64,000 bases of DNA from Pomphorhynchus laevis (GCA_012934845.2 WNNJ02000225.1:124001-188000), one strand, 5' to 3'. Positions 11,540-23,548 are shown, numbered from the stretch's first letter. Numbers and translations: made by a program. Notes: a model not told the origin generated them from the sequence alone.

Positions 11540-11679
11540 TGTGGTGGATTAGTTTGATGTGGGATTGCCTACCTAGAATGAGCTAGGAACGGAAAGGTTC
11601 CCCTTTCCCGTCACTAGAACCATCCGGGGCAGGTACTTGCCCATGGGCAGCATCTTCATTTCCCCTTATTTTTTATTCT

Positions 11680-12577
11680 TCAGGAGATTGCCAATATTGA
11701 TAGGAGGGATAGGATGAGCCGAAGCCCCCTCTTTTTGGATGATGGAATTGCCGTTGATGATGGAATAGTAGGGTTAGTACAGAATGTGGCAACAACAGAG
11801 GATACTAAAACTTCCATCTTCTTATACATTGTTTCTATACGTATATCAATTGCTCGCATGAGATCATCGTCCCTCGTACGAGTGGCAGCATTTGAAAGTA
11901 CCAGATTTCGGTTGGGCAGCAGACTTGTTAAATCCACCTTGATATAATTTAAAATGTCTGCATTTTCTGCTCCATGCAGGATGGCTCCCCCCACAGTTAG
12001 AGCATAATGGAGGGGATACACATTTTTCTCCTGTCAACAAAGCCGGACACTGGGGGGAGCCACACACCCCACATGTCGATGACTCACTGCAGCTTGAGGC
12101 CCAGTGCCCCCATTTGTGGCACCGGCTGCAGTGCGGATATGTGAACTCTTCTTTGTCAATGATTGTAAATCTGATATTAAATTTCATGAAGGGATTACAA
12201 ACTGAATTAGCCAGCGATTCAGCCCGCTCTAGGGAAGCGGAACAAAATCCAACTGGTATTTGATGTCCGCTCTTGCCTATTATTGAACGGAAGTTCGATA
12301 TTTTAAATGTTTCTTTTAGTAACTCGATATCATTCTCTTCCAATTGACAAGGGAGGTTAGATACTTTTAGAGTGGCAAGTATGGGTTTAGAGTATATGGA
12401 CCCATACTCCGACAGGGAAGATTCGAAGTATTTAACATACCCCTTTAAGAGGTCTGAGGTGGTAAACGAAATCTTTAGTTCAGTTTCATAAAGTTTTACC
12501 GAGTTGAAAATGATTCTATTTGATAGTTGCTCTGTAAACGGCCGTAGAAAGAAATTAAACAATAAATGCCTTTCCAT
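11680..12577 (-). pseudogene. Gag-like ORF1 with zinc knuckles of the I/R1-like element
   Basis: The ORF at 11864-12577 has a non-specific N-terminal part and then closely packed Cys/His motifs: CSRCHKWGHWASSC (CX2CX4HX4C), CGVCGSPQC and CSNCGGSHPAWSRKC. These are the CCHC knuckles of I/R1-type ORF1 proteins that bind the element RNA. After HFKLYQG the frame moves to 11680-12021, which continues with NADILNYIKVDL. The N-terminus probably extends upstream towards 12890 in broken frames. Confidence 0.8.
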
Positions 12578-12936
12578 AGGCTTCTCGATCTTTATAATGA
12601 TCAGATTTTTTAGTTTTGGGATTGGGGGAAGTACTTCCCCATCCCTAGCAACAATTGAAAACTCACTAACCTTTGGAACAGGCGATTTCAGAGCAGCATT
12701 TACCTGTATTTCGTCATGTTCCTTTGTTTTTACTAGAAAATTGACTGGAAAACTGTTTTTTTACAATCCTTTGTTCCTCCGACACGCTTGTTCGTACTCA
12801 TTTTTGGTAATAATTAAATGTTCACAAAATTTTGATATACACAATTTCAACACACGTTACTCTCCAATAACTTCGCTCATTTGACGAATTAAGCATATTT
12901 TACATGACAAATGCATGCTGGCGCACTCTTATATAA

Positions 12937-13770
12937 TCACAAAATGAAACAAAAATCTAAGTCATGTGTCGAGAATGTCGGAACGGTGCATGTATTTGAA
13001 TGTGATAAAGGAGGGAGCGCCGCATATCTCGAGATGGAACTAATTCCAGGCGAAGGGTCAACAACAAGGAAGTATCGGAGACCGTAGTTGTTGAAGTAAC
13101 TGGGAACGTGGAGTAAGAAGAAATTACGAGTGTTGACTAAGAAAAGGAGGTTGATGAACGCTGGGGAGCCGACATCAATCAGGCGAAAAGTGACGAGGAA
13201 TAATGCGGAGTTGGAAGCGGATGAAGACCAGGCGAGTTTGGCAAGATATGTGGATGTGTGTTCGAAGCGACGGAAACGTTGGAGCACTCGAACGGTGGAG
13301 TTGATGATGCGTTGTAGGGGTAGGATGAGAGATTTTGGAGAATTGGCAAAAAGGCGAAGGCAGTAATCAATTTTAATGAAGAGAAGTGATGAAAGAAGAG
13401 ACATACAAGAATGGAAGTCGATAAGGGGCGGATACGGTGGATGTCACGGAGAATTAAGTTAGATGAGCGAACCTTGTCACTGACGAAGGGTTTAAAGGAA
13501 AATTGATCATCGGAATGGAAGTCTAAAAAATGAGATTGTGTACTATGGGGTGAACGACGCTGCAAAATATACAGGGAGAGGATATATGTTAGGGTTACGG
13601 GGTAGGCTCCATATTATTTTGTACTTGCCGGGGTTTAGAACGAGATAAAGATGGGAGAGACGTTTGCATATAGAAGAAAGACAGTTGGAGGCAGAAATGC
13701 CGATATCGTGTATGCAATAATAATTTTTTAATAGTAATTTTTTTACAACAGCCACAATTTTAGGTTCCCT
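12937..13770 (-). mobile_element. Family B retrotransposon, 3' part
   Basis: Broken minus-strand frames match family B at 60.75-61.6 kb: IHDIGISASNCLSSI, LVLNPGKYKIIW, LPLQRIINSTVRVLQRF and a final LSHSNTC. The 3' end near 12910-12960 has a diverged version of the conserved terminal hairpin. The other half of a family B element in the same orientation lies at 19.94-21.95 kb. Confidence 0.75.
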
Positions 13771-13774
13771 CAAA

Positions 13775-15533
13775 TGGGCCTCAAAAAATATGTTACATTG
13801 TTACTGTTATGCATCCGTGGATTGCGATCGGCCCATCACCTATCGGACGAGATGATAGAGTTAACCATTATATCCGAGCGACGATACGCAGAGCGGCTTG
13901 CTCTTAAGCACATCGAAGCAGATTTGGCCAGTGACATGGATAGACGAGATCTGATCCTTGCAATACAAACAGAGTACTGATCATTGCGCTTGTCTGCCAG
14001 TTTCTTTGCGATGGTCTTCAGAACCGCAGTAGCCTATCTTCCCATTCCCCCAACTGATGACATAATGAACGGAACGAAAGATGAGCGTTCGACAAGTTGT
14101 ACCCTTTCAATATATTTTCTTGATTTCCTTCTTTCATGATATTCGTACGATGATACGGTACTTTGAAGAGCTAATGTATTGAATATGCAATTGTCCAAAA
14201 AGGACCGCTCCAGACGTGTGCCAACAAACCGCTCACAACCACATCCAATCGCGCATCAGGATCACGTGTGGTAGTCCCAGCTTCAAAGATAATATTTGGA
14301 TGAACCGGTTGTAGCACAGGCTCTACTACAACATCATGGAAGATTTCGGTTAGCGTTTCGGCAATAATATCTCGAATTTTATTATGCCTAATCGTTGGGG
14401 GTCCCCCAGTTGGACAGGACAGTGCATGTTACATGCTCAATGTCTCTCCACATGAGCACACGTGAAGCTGTCTAACGGCAGACTGTTATATCGCACTGAT
14501 ATCGCATCTCGAAACTCTCTGCAGCTCATGCGACTTTCTTTATCATTCAGATAGGGCATACGCAGCCATGATGATGCACCCTTCTCATTGGCAAATTTCA
14601 ACTCGACTTAACCTCAAGAGATTGCTTGTCTTGCAGAGTACTCAACTTTTCCTTTACCTTGATACTTTCTTCATCTCTTAAAGATTTAAATATAGAATGT
14701 TCCTCTTCAAAACATTCTTCAGCACTGTTGCCTGTCAGAAATGGCTGACAAATTCTGAGTGACCTCGAGTATTCCAGTGCTGTGTCAATAGTAGGGTCGC
14801 GAATTCCGAGTCCTCCATCTCTCAATGGCAGTCTATAAATGACTTCTTCCTCTGATGAAGTTGACACTTTACCCGGTATTTTTGGAATAAGTTCTTTTTG
14901 AATTGCATCGCTTAATATCGTAAAGTGAGTTGGTGCCAGTGGACACGTACGCATCACATACAACCATCTGAATTGCAGGGCCTGTGTAAATGCTCAATAT
15001 GCTACCTGTGCGTCTATTTCTGCTATATTCGCTAGTTTTCTAACATCCGAAACCCACACCTTTACCTTTTCCTCAATAACCTTAGCAACATAGTCATCCG
15101 TTACAATCGGAGATCCCAGCACTTCAGATCATGTACTTGTCACAATGACTTCTATGCCTTCGAATGCTAACAAGGCATCTTTTCAATCGTTGGATGAACC
15201 GATAGCTTGCATTTTGAGGCATTTGTCTTAAATCCGTAGCCTTGTCCAATGGTTGTAATTTTCTGCCACACTGATCTAATACTACTTAGATTTCCAATGC
15301 ATGTAGCATCATCTGCATACCAGCATTGAAGAACTTCAGGAACTTTAGCTTTAAGCGATCTAATAAGGGGAATCGTTGCGGCAGCATATGCTAACATTGC
15401 CAACGAATCTCCCTGTGTGAAGCCTTCGCGTGACCACAGTATATCATCGTCAATCAGAAGTTCAGCATCATGCAGATAGTAATTTTTTAGAATGAATTGT
15501 AGTGAAGGGTATATTTGTTTAATGTTACGGGAC
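13775..15533 (-). pseudogene. Reverse transcriptase element, family C (C-terminal half)
   Basis: Minus-strand frames match a widespread invertebrate reverse-transcriptase family: SREGFTQGDSLAMLAYA (motif B), LQCWYADDATCIGNL (motif C), YGFKTNASKCKL, LRDGGLGIRDP, then HALSCPTGG with IRHNKIRDI, and near the C-terminus SSFVPFIMSSVGGMG and CLRASRS. Several frameshifts and stops are present. It ends near 13775, where family B begins, and its 5' half is replaced at 15533 by family A sequence. Confidence 0.7.
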
Positions 15534-15707
15534 ATGTAAAAGAAGGGAATTACAGGAACGCAAGGAACAGTAAACAGGACGAGAATTATCAAGAAAAGGA
15601 AGGTTGAGAAATGAAGGGGTATGAAAAGTTACTAGGCGGAATGCAACGAGAAGAAGACGAATTTGAACACGACAATAAATTGTAGGCAAATTGAGAGAAG
15701 CAATATG

Positions 15708-16762
15708 TTAGGATGTATGATCAAAACGACGAAGACGGATGAGAATTCGGACGGATGCGTTGACGATGCGTTGTAGGAGAAGAAAAGTGGATTTAGGTGA
15801 GTTGGAAAATAGACTAAGACAATAATCGAGTCGAGAAAAAAGGCGAGAAGATATGATTGTCATACATGAAGGGAACTCGATCAATCTACGAACATGACGG
15901 GGGTTGCGGTGTATTAAGGTAGATGAGCGTACTTTATCTCTAACGAATGGTTTAAGTGAAAGTCGGTTGTCGAAATGGAAACCTAGAAAAACGAGATTAT
16001 CAACGATAGGAAAAATTGTAGAATTTAATGATACGGAGGGAGGTTCTAAGCCGAGGCGTCGAGGTAGGATCCACATAATTTTGGATTTATCAGGATTTAG
16101 AGAAAGGCGAAGAGAAGAAAGATGATTGGGAATTGAGACAAGACAGTCGGAAGCAGAAACACTAAGATCATGAATACGATAAGCAGGTGCGTGAGTATAG
16201 ATGAGAATGTCATCAGCATATTGCATAACATGGAACTTAAATGTATGAGAAATCGAATACAAGTCACCGAGAAGAAGAGAGAAAAGCATATGGCCTAATA
16301 CGGAGCCTTGTGGAACACCGATCGGGATGGATGAAGGATGGAGAGAGAAGAATTAGAACAGACGCGAAATGTACGGTTTGATAGATATGAAGAAAACCAT
16401 GATACAATGGGTAAAGAGAAGCCATAATCATGACGAAGGCGATGTAGAAGAATCGAGTGATCGACGATGTCAAAAGCAGACGATAGATCAAGAGAAACTA
16501 TGACACTACATAATTTATGATCGCGCGATGTGAGGAAGTCGTTATTAACTTTTAGACGCAATTTTGGTAGAGTAATTAGAGCGAAAAGCGGCTTGGAAGG
16601 GAGGAGATAAGTTGAAGGAAAAGATATATGTATTGGCTGGCTTAAGAACGAGACGTTCAAGGAGTTTAGAGCGGGTTGGGAGAAGTGAGATTGGACGGTA
16701 CGAAGATGGTAGTGAGGAGTCGAGAGATTGCTTTTTTGATTAGAGGACGAACAGTGGCGCAT
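15708..16762 (-). pseudogene. Reverse transcriptase of family A copy 2 (frameshifted)
   Basis: Two open stretches, 16295-16762 and 15708-16289, carry motif A (LSSAFDIVDHSI) and the catalytic QYADDILIYTHAP. The first is identical at protein level to 1584-2051 in copy 1, and the second starts with the same MLFSLLLGDL. The same break near the GVPQGSV motif separates them. Confidence 0.85.
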
Positions 16763-18279
16763 TTCCAGATGGAAGGAAATGTACGGCTACGGATGGACGA
16801 GTTGAACAATGTGGTTAGGAAGGGTGAGATAGAGGAGCAGATATTTTTAAGCAAGTGAGTGGGAATTGGGTCAGAAGGAGAGGTTTTATTAGGTAATGAC
16901 ATCAGAACCGAAGAAACTTCATCAGACGAAACGGGAAGAAGGTGGAATAGTTCTGGGAGGGAAGTATTTAAAGATAAGAGTGGGTACAAGGGGGCTATGG
17001 GTAGTAGGGAAAGTAAATTAGATAGCTTAGTTTGTAGATAAGAAGAAAATTCATCAGGATTTATATTACAAGAAGTAGATGATCGTGAAAGAATTGAGTT
17101 TAAGATTTTCCAATGAGATTTAGAGTTGGAAGATGACTCGAGTTGATTTCGCCAAAAGAGAGTACTTTTAGTACGTATAAGAATGAGATGTGAACGGCGT
17201 TGAGAAAAGTAGGAATCACGAAGATTTGGAGAGAGTGAGTTGGGTGAACGTTTAAGAAAGCGTTTGTACATACGAAAAGAGTGACGGAGTCGACGCTTAG
17301 AAAGACTATAGTCAGAATCGAACCAGGGAGAATGGCGCAAGCGCTGGGAACGTCGAAGTCGACTAGGCAGAAGGTTATTGAGGATCGACGTAAGTTCAGA
17401 ATCAAACAGAATGCAGAGATCATCGGGAAAAATAGTTAGGAGGAAGTGAAAAGAGTGAAGAATTGAGTAAGGCTGTGCAGAGAACAGGGATATCGAGAAG
17501 TCTCCAGGTTCGACTTGGTGTGGATAGTGGTGGAGGCGGAGAAGGAGGATGGGGACGAGTAAGAGTGACAAGGAAATGATCGGGCAAACCAGGATCAGTA
17601 ATTGACAAGGAGGTATATTTATTAAAGCAGTTAGAAACAGCAATTATGTCGAGAGCACCTTCGATAATATGAGTTGGGCTTGTTGAAAGTAATTTATAGT
17701 TAAAATCAAATAATAGATTAGTTAAAGTATAGATTCAGAGTCAGACGGGCGATCAGGACGAATGTTAAACTCACCGAGAACAAAAGAAGGAGTATAAGAC
17801 AGTGAACAGTGATACATAAGATCTACAAGGTCGTTAAAGAAGATACGTGAGGGGTTAACTTAACCTAGACGGTGTACAATCACAAGTTCCAGAGGGAAAA
17901 GAGTTGTTGATCTGCATATGAGTAATTCTAACGAGGTGTAACAGATGTTAACGTTAATTTTACGTAGAGACATTGGGTGACGATCATTGGCAACAATACC
18001 GCAATGGTTAGAAGCAGTAGATGTATGAGAGGCAATTGGACGAGCTGATTCAACTAAAGAACAACCAGAGCGACATAGACGACGAATAGCAAGATCGTCG
18101 GAGTCACAATGCCAGGATTCGGTAATGCAGAGAATATCGATAGATAATTGATCGAAGATATCAAGGAGCATATCAGCTTTATGAAGAATGGAACGAGTGT
18201 TGAATAGACTAAGACGAAAAGTATGCTTAGGAGCGAGATCGACTAGCGAAGAAGACAAGGGGGAGAGATGGGACGCCAT
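16666..18279 (-). pseudogene. Endonuclease and linker of family A copy 2
   Basis: 17860-18279 reads LFNTRSILHKADMLLDIFDQ and CITESWHCDSDD. 17420-17643 and 16666-17643 give DHFLVTL and the linker stretch RMYKRFLKRSPNSL. Unlike copy 1 the region after the endonuclease has no extra C, but it has its own differences near 17650-17860, including loss of the GDFN frame. Confidence 0.8.
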
Positions 18280-19570
18280 CGAATTTTTGGCCTTGTGTGT
18301 ACAACGTGAAAATTTCCATTGATTTGACGTATAGATAAGGATGACTCGCCGTTTGTTTCACGTCGATGTTTCTCAATGCGAGCTAAATTGAGCTGGGCAA
18401 TATCAGAAGGGGAGCGGTCAGGAAAGATACGACTAGTAGACGAAGTGGTAAGAAGTTTAAAACGTTGGGAAAGTACCAAGGATGCATGTGAACTATGTCG
18501 GAAAACAATTTTTAGGAGTGGAGGACTGAGATGATTGGATTTAGTGGATTTGTTTAAACGGACCAAAGATACAGGAGCGATATTATTGAACAGGGATGGA
18601 TTATTATCAGGAAGAATGGTTGCTAGGATAGACCTGAAAGCAGATACATCATCATCGAGGCGACATTGAGGAGAAGCAGATTCGGAAACCTTTAAATTAG
18701 ATATGATAATGCATCGATCGCGCGAAGGAAAACGATTACGTAGTGGTGGACGGAAAGACCTGGTAGCAGTAGAGGCAGTAGAGCAGATAAACGTGGGCCT
18801 GGAGTGGAGTTTTGAATCTGTTGATCGGAGATGTTACTGGAAATGATTTTGACGGAAAGATGTAAATTATTGATAGGTGATTCGGTTGGAGCATGTGTGA
18901 CAGGAATGGATTGTTTAATCGGTTGAACAGAGATGTTACTGGAAATAATTTTGACGGAAGGATATAAATTATTGAGAAGTGATACGGTGAAGGTAGAGTA
19001 AGGAGTACGTGAATAGAAGAAAGAGGTATGAGATGTATTTAGATGTGGGGATGAATAGAAAAATGAGGTACGAGATGAAGGCCTTTACTGTTTGCATTGT
19101 TAGGACGATGAAGATTGAGGGAAGTATTATCCGTAGTTAAAGGATGAGTGTGTGTGAGAAGTTTCAAGAACGGGATTCATAGATGACGAAGGAGTTAGTA
19201 AGCAAACGGATGACGACGATAGCTTTGAAGATATTTTGTCGTTTGTTGATGGTCCATGTATAACAGCGGTCTGAGTCGACTGAGAAATATCATCATGTTC
19301 ATTTATTGAGCACAAATCTATTTTGTTAGCGTTCAGAACGTCTCCACCGTTTGAGTGGTCATTCTTCATTAGCTTACCTACGTGGGCAGCACAATAGAAG
19401 CCACAGAGGAAATTCCGATTTAAAACGTTGTCCTCGTCAGTGAAAGGAATGGCAACGTGAGTCCAAACATTGCAGTTCTTGTTGTCGCATCCAATTTGCT
19501 TTTCGATGTAAGCTTCCTTGACGGACTTGAGTTGCTGGCCGACATTTTTAGTTAGCTTTCTCTTTGCCGT
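18243..19570 (-). pseudogene. Family A ORF1 with PHD-like Cys cluster (broken)
   Basis: Near the 5' end, 19360-19560, the minus strand reads QIGCDNKNCNVWTHVAIPF followed about 12 residues later by FLCGFYCAAHVGKL. The spacing C-x4-C-x2-W-x-H and a later C-x3-C resembles a PHD-type zinc finger, as reported for ORF1 of some CR1-group elements. Downstream Ser/Thr-rich stretches (19127-19369) and broken frames to 18243 follow. No coiled coil or CCHC knuckle was seen. Confidence 0.5.
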
Positions 19571-19619
19571 AATAACATGTTAATTAGTTAGTTATAATCA
19601 AGAATGTTTAAACTCCGTT

Positions 19620-19935
19620 AGTCTGCAAGTCGTTAGTTGTAAGTAGTTCGCGTTTGTTGTAAGTAGTCGTTAGTTGTAAGTAGCGAGCGGATGTCGTCGA
19701 TGGTTGTCGTCAGTTGTCGTCGAAGGTTGTCGTTGGTTGTCGTCGAAGGTTGTCGTTGGTTGTCGTCGAAGATTGTAGTTTGATTGTTTTACTTAGAAGT
19801 AATTCCTTTGTTTTGTGCATATTCCTATGGTTTTCGTTAGTTGTAGTCGAAGGTTGTCGTTGGTTGTCGTCGAAGGTTGTAGTTTCATTGTTTTACTTAG
19901 AAGTAATTCCTTTGTTGTGTGTGTATTCCTTTGTT
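19620..19935. repeat. G/T-rich tandem repeats at the 5' end of family A copy 2
   Basis: Short units such as GTCGTCGAAGGTTGTCGTTG and TCGTTAGTTGTAAGTAG are repeated. A longer unit containing TTGTTTTACTTAGAAGTAAT occurs twice (about 19780-19830 and 19888-19935). Tandem 5' UTR repeats are common in non-LTR elements and may carry promoter activity. Confidence 0.7.
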
Positions 19936-19939
19936 TTGT

Positions 19940-21950
19940 CGAAGGCGGATAATATGTCGAAGGAGATGAGAGCATTATATAGAGCCTTGCCACGAGAAAC
20001 GATTAAGTCGTTGTAAACTTTCATGCAAGCGATTTCTGTGAAGTGATTGGAACGGAAAGCGGATTGGTAAGGAGGGTGCAGATTGAACGAAGGGAGATAA
20101 ACGTTGATTTGTATTATGATGAGGCGTTCTAAGAGCTTAGAAAGAGTAGGGACAAGTGAAATCGAAAAATAACTAGAAGGAAGAGGGGTATCGAACGCTT
20201 TTTTCTTAAGGAGGGGACGAAAGATAATGGATTTTGATTGTGAAGGGAATATACGACTGATTATGGACGAGTAAAACAATGTGGTGAGAAAAGGGGATAT
20301 CGATGAGCGTGGTGATTTAAGTATGGGGTAGGCAGGTGATCAGCATGTAATGTTTTGCTGAACAAGGAAATTAAGATAGATGAGAATTCTGCAGATGAGA
20401 GAGGAAGAGGATAAAAAAGTTTCGACAGATGAAGCGAGGCGGGGAAGAGTGTGATGGGATAGAGCCGGAGGTGTGAGAGAGCGACGTAGATACTTTAGTT
20501 TAGAGAAATAGCGAATAATAATGGTTATTGATGTTGGAAGACGAAGAGGAGCGAGCAAGGATTGAGTTAAAAGTTAGCCAGAGAGACTTAGAGTTGAATG
20601 AAGTGATAATTATACGCTGCCAGAAGAGTTGCATTTAGTATGGAGTCGGTTGAGATGAGAATATCAAGAAATGAATAACGGAGACTGATTGAGTGAGCGA
20701 GCGGATATCACGTCTGAAAGAGGGCGGATAGAATGGAAAAGAATGACGGAGTCGACCCTTTGAGAGTAGGCATTGGATGTCAAACCATATGGCACGATAA
20801 ATGAGGGTGAAGCTTGAAAGGCAAGAGAAGATCGAGAGTTGTTGTGAGTTCAAAGTATTAAAGAAATCCAAGGATATTCACACATATCCCGCCAAGGATA
20901 TGTGTGGACCAGTGGAAATGAGTTTGTAATTGTAGTTGGATTGTGTGTTGATTAACTGTAGAATCAGTGGAAGAGAGGCGGTTGAGGTAGATGTTGAAGT
21001 CGCCAAGGACGAGTGAAGGTATGGAGGACAAAGATCAGTAGGACCGGAGGTCAGCGAATCGCTAAAACATTTGGAGGTAGAGCAGATAAACCAGGACGGT
21101 ATACAATGCCGAGATCCAGAGTGATCTGGCTAGAAGAACGAGAAGTGAGCAATTCAAAATAGTAAGGAATAAAGGGGGAGTTTATTTTGCGAAGAGACAC
21201 GGAGGTGACTGGCTGATGCGACAATGTCTCCATGATTAGAGAATTTAGAAGGGGATTAGCTGAAGGGGCGGGCGGATTCGACTACTGAGCAGCTGGCAGA
21301 GAGCAGACAGCGAATATAGAGGTCGTCGGAATTTGGAGTGCCAGGATTCCGTGAGGCAGAAGAGACTGATGGATTGCTTGGTGAAGAGGTTAAGGATGAT
21401 ATCGGATTTATGAAGTATAAATATATTGCTGAGGATGGCGAGGCGGAAACCGTGTGTGGTGGTAATAGGGGCTAGCGAATAAGACACATTGGGGAGATGG
21501 AGCGCTATCGAATTTTGGGGCGGGTACGGACAACTTTAAAATTTCTATCGATGTTTTGGATGGCGAGAGATGTTTCGCCGTTTTCCTCACGACGGCATTA
21601 TTTGATGGTGGAAGAAGAAAGTTGAGCGATTTCGGAGTGGGTGCAAAAGGGAAAATGCGAGTGGCTGAAGAGGGCATTAGTTAAAATCGTTGGGAGAGGA
21701 CAGAGGACGCGTGAGAGCGATGCTTGAAAACAATTTTCAAGAGAGGGGATAAGAAGGATTAGATTGAGAAGATTTGTTTAGGCGGATGAATGCGACAGGA
21801 GAGATGTCGTTGAAAAAGGATGGTTTATCCGCATAAACAAGGGACGAGATGATGGATCTGAAGGCGGAAACATTGTGGTTGATAGTGATTATTTCACGAT
21901 CGAAACTTGTCATTTTTTATCCGTTTATCGAATTTACATCGTCATTCACA
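19940..21950 (-). mobile_element. Family B retrotransposon, 5' part
   Basis: Minus-strand frames give the family B endonuclease start (IFILHKSDIILNLFTKQSI, CLTESWH; 21245-21487), LGIVYRPG at about 21090, the linker and a reverse transcriptase start (LVPTLSKLLERLI, ISFDILSAFDK; 19893-20279). Sequence similarity to 61.9-64.0 kb is clear in the same orientation. It stops at the SAFD motif at 19940. Confidence 0.8.
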
Positions 21951-22369
21951 TCGTTTATAAACTGAGCTTTCATTTTTTCTTTCAAGTATTTAGCAGATTT
22001 ATTATGCAGTCCATTTTCCGCATTTAGTTATTCGGCTATATGCGAAATAAATTAGTCTTCACTACACGATTTGGGCTCTTCATCTCCTTAAAACTTCCAT
22101 ATGAGAACATTTTTTCACTTTCTACTATGTGCAAGTAAAGAAGTGCCTGAGGTATTATATCAAATTACTTTACCAATATTATGTGGAATCCAAAATTACA
22201 TAAAGATCCAACAAAACTTAGAGTCATATGTTGTGGTTTTAAATTTACATTAAAACCCTTATATGGGTTTTAATAAATTAGTATTTTATTAACCATTTTG
22301 AGTACTTAATAAATATTCGTTAAGTATTTTGAATGAAATACTTAAAGTAATTAAAACACACATTGAAAA
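21951..22369. other. A+T-rich stretch, nothing recognised
   Basis: No gene or clear repeat seen between family B and the Penelope-like remnant. Confidence 0.4.
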
Positions 22370-23050
22370 ATATTGTAAGGTAATTTATAATAATATCAAA
22401 CACTATTTCAGTATTTGTTCCACAAAAGAATTTTTGGAAAAAAATAAAATTCCAGAATATAAATACGTACGATTTTAGTACGCTTTATACAAATCTAGAT
22501 TTAGTCAAGTAAAAGGTGTTCCAATGGGAGGTAATAGTAGCCCAATTATAGCTGACTTATTTTTAAGCCTTATAGAATATGAATATGTTTTTAACAATGT
22601 AAAAAATTAATCTAAATTATATAAAGATACTAAATATATGTTTCGGTATATTAATGATATATGTATATTTAACTCTTATAATTTTTATTCAATAAGCGAA
22701 CAAATTTATCCAGGTAGCATCATTCTTAATAAAACCAATATTAATGATAAAGAAGGTAGATATGAGCATTAAATTAACATCAATTAAAACTACTATTAAT
22801 TTATATCGTAAAGATGGCATATTTAAATTTACAAGAAACATTTTTGCATGAGCATTCATGCATACCATATAATATAAAATATAATACATTAAATAATGAA
22901 ATTTTAAGAATTACAACAATTTGTAAGGATATTGTATTCCTTTAAAATCATTTAAATACATCATATGTTTATATGTTTAACATTATATGTTTAATACATC
23001 ATATTTTAAACTAGACTTCTTAAAAATATCATCAAACAAAAAATAGTTAA
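22370..23050 (+). pseudogene. Penelope-like reverse transcriptase remnant
   Basis: Broken plus-strand frames read VKGVPMGGNSSPIIADLFLS at about 22508-22567 and then MFRYINDICIFN at about 22638, where the catalytic Y-x-D-D has become YIND. ILNKTNINDKEG follows. This pattern (PMGG-N-S-P, F-x-Y-x-D-D-I) belongs to Penelope-like and related reverse transcriptases. Stops interrupt it. The same family appears at 28.85 kb. Confidence 0.65.
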
Positions 23051-23241
23051 GTATAACAATCCTTTATATTAAAATCATTAATTATTCATAATTATTTATT
23101 ATTTAATTATTTAAATTATATTTAGCACATTTTTTAATTTATAAAGACTAGTTAGATGGTCTTTAGTTACTTTATAATACAAAGACTCAGTTAGATGATC
23201 TGATCTAATTTTTCAAAACTTCAAAAAAAAGACGTAATTTT

Positions 23242-23281
23242 TATTGATATTTCGCTAACCTCTGTTAGCATCATCAGAAAA
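23242..23281 (-). ncRNA. Hammerhead ribozyme motif, locus 1 copy a
   Basis: Minus strand: CTGATGA (23271-23277), one extra T, stem II GCTAAC-AGAG-GTTAGC, GAAA, then TATC with predicted cleavage after the C at 23246. Stem III is only two pairs (A-U, U-A). Stem I (TTTT against AATA) has a mismatch, so it is weaker than the other three copies. Confidence 0.65.
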
Positions 23282-23508
23282 TTTGCTGAAGATTCAGCAA
23301 ATATTTTCGATTCATATAGTATAAATTAGGTAGACTCAGTTATCTGATCAGATTTGTTCAACTGGCAAGTTATTATTGACATGTTATACAACATTATTTT
23401 TCTGTAAATTTCAAACAAGTTTAATGAATTTTTTCTTTTAAATAGTTGATAGTGATCCATTGTTGATAAAGAATTATTGAAGTTGGATCAAAGGAAAGAC
23501 GTAATTAT

Positions 23509-23548
23509 TTTTGATATTTCGCTAACCTCTGTTAGCATCATCAGAAAA
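23509..23548 (-). ncRNA. Hammerhead ribozyme motif, locus 1 copy b
   Basis: Same core as copy a, with CTGATGA at 23538-23544, stem II at 23521-23536, GAAATATC ending at 23513 and stem I TTTT paired with AAAA. All conserved core bases (C3-A9, G12-A14, C17) are present. Confidence 0.72.

Larger units (their letters stand above)
9000..12900 (-). mobile_element. I/R1-like non-LTR retrotransposon, nearly full length
   Basis: On the minus strand the order is gag-like ORF1 with three zinc knuckles, AP endonuclease, then reverse transcriptase, the two-ORF layout of the I/R1/jockey groups. The open stretches are long (237, 350 and 321 residues), and only a few lesions interrupt them: a frameshift near 11950 in ORF1, a break near 10430-10490 and an in-frame TAA at 10166-10168 in ORF2. 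Base composition is clearly richer in G+C than the surroundings. Element limits are approximate. Clade assignment within the I/R1 groups is uncertain. Confidence 0.8.
15534..19600 (-). mobile_element. Family A retrotransposon copy 2, 3'-truncated
   Basis: This is the same family as 1-3073 but on the opposite strand and longer at its 5' end. From high to low coordinates: 5' tandem repeats (19.62-19.93 kb), ORF1 (about 18.25-19.57), endonuclease (17.64-18.28), linker and reverse transcriptase (15.71-17.64). The C-terminal end stops at 15533, inside the sequence equivalent to 2800 in copy 1, where it joins family C reverse transcriptase. Large parts are nearly identical to copy 1, including two frameshifts. 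Confidence 0.9.

Noticed and set aside
13774-13980. 68-residue plus-strand open frame starting with ATG
   Set aside because: It is the antisense of the C-terminal end of family C (CLRASRS on the minus strand).
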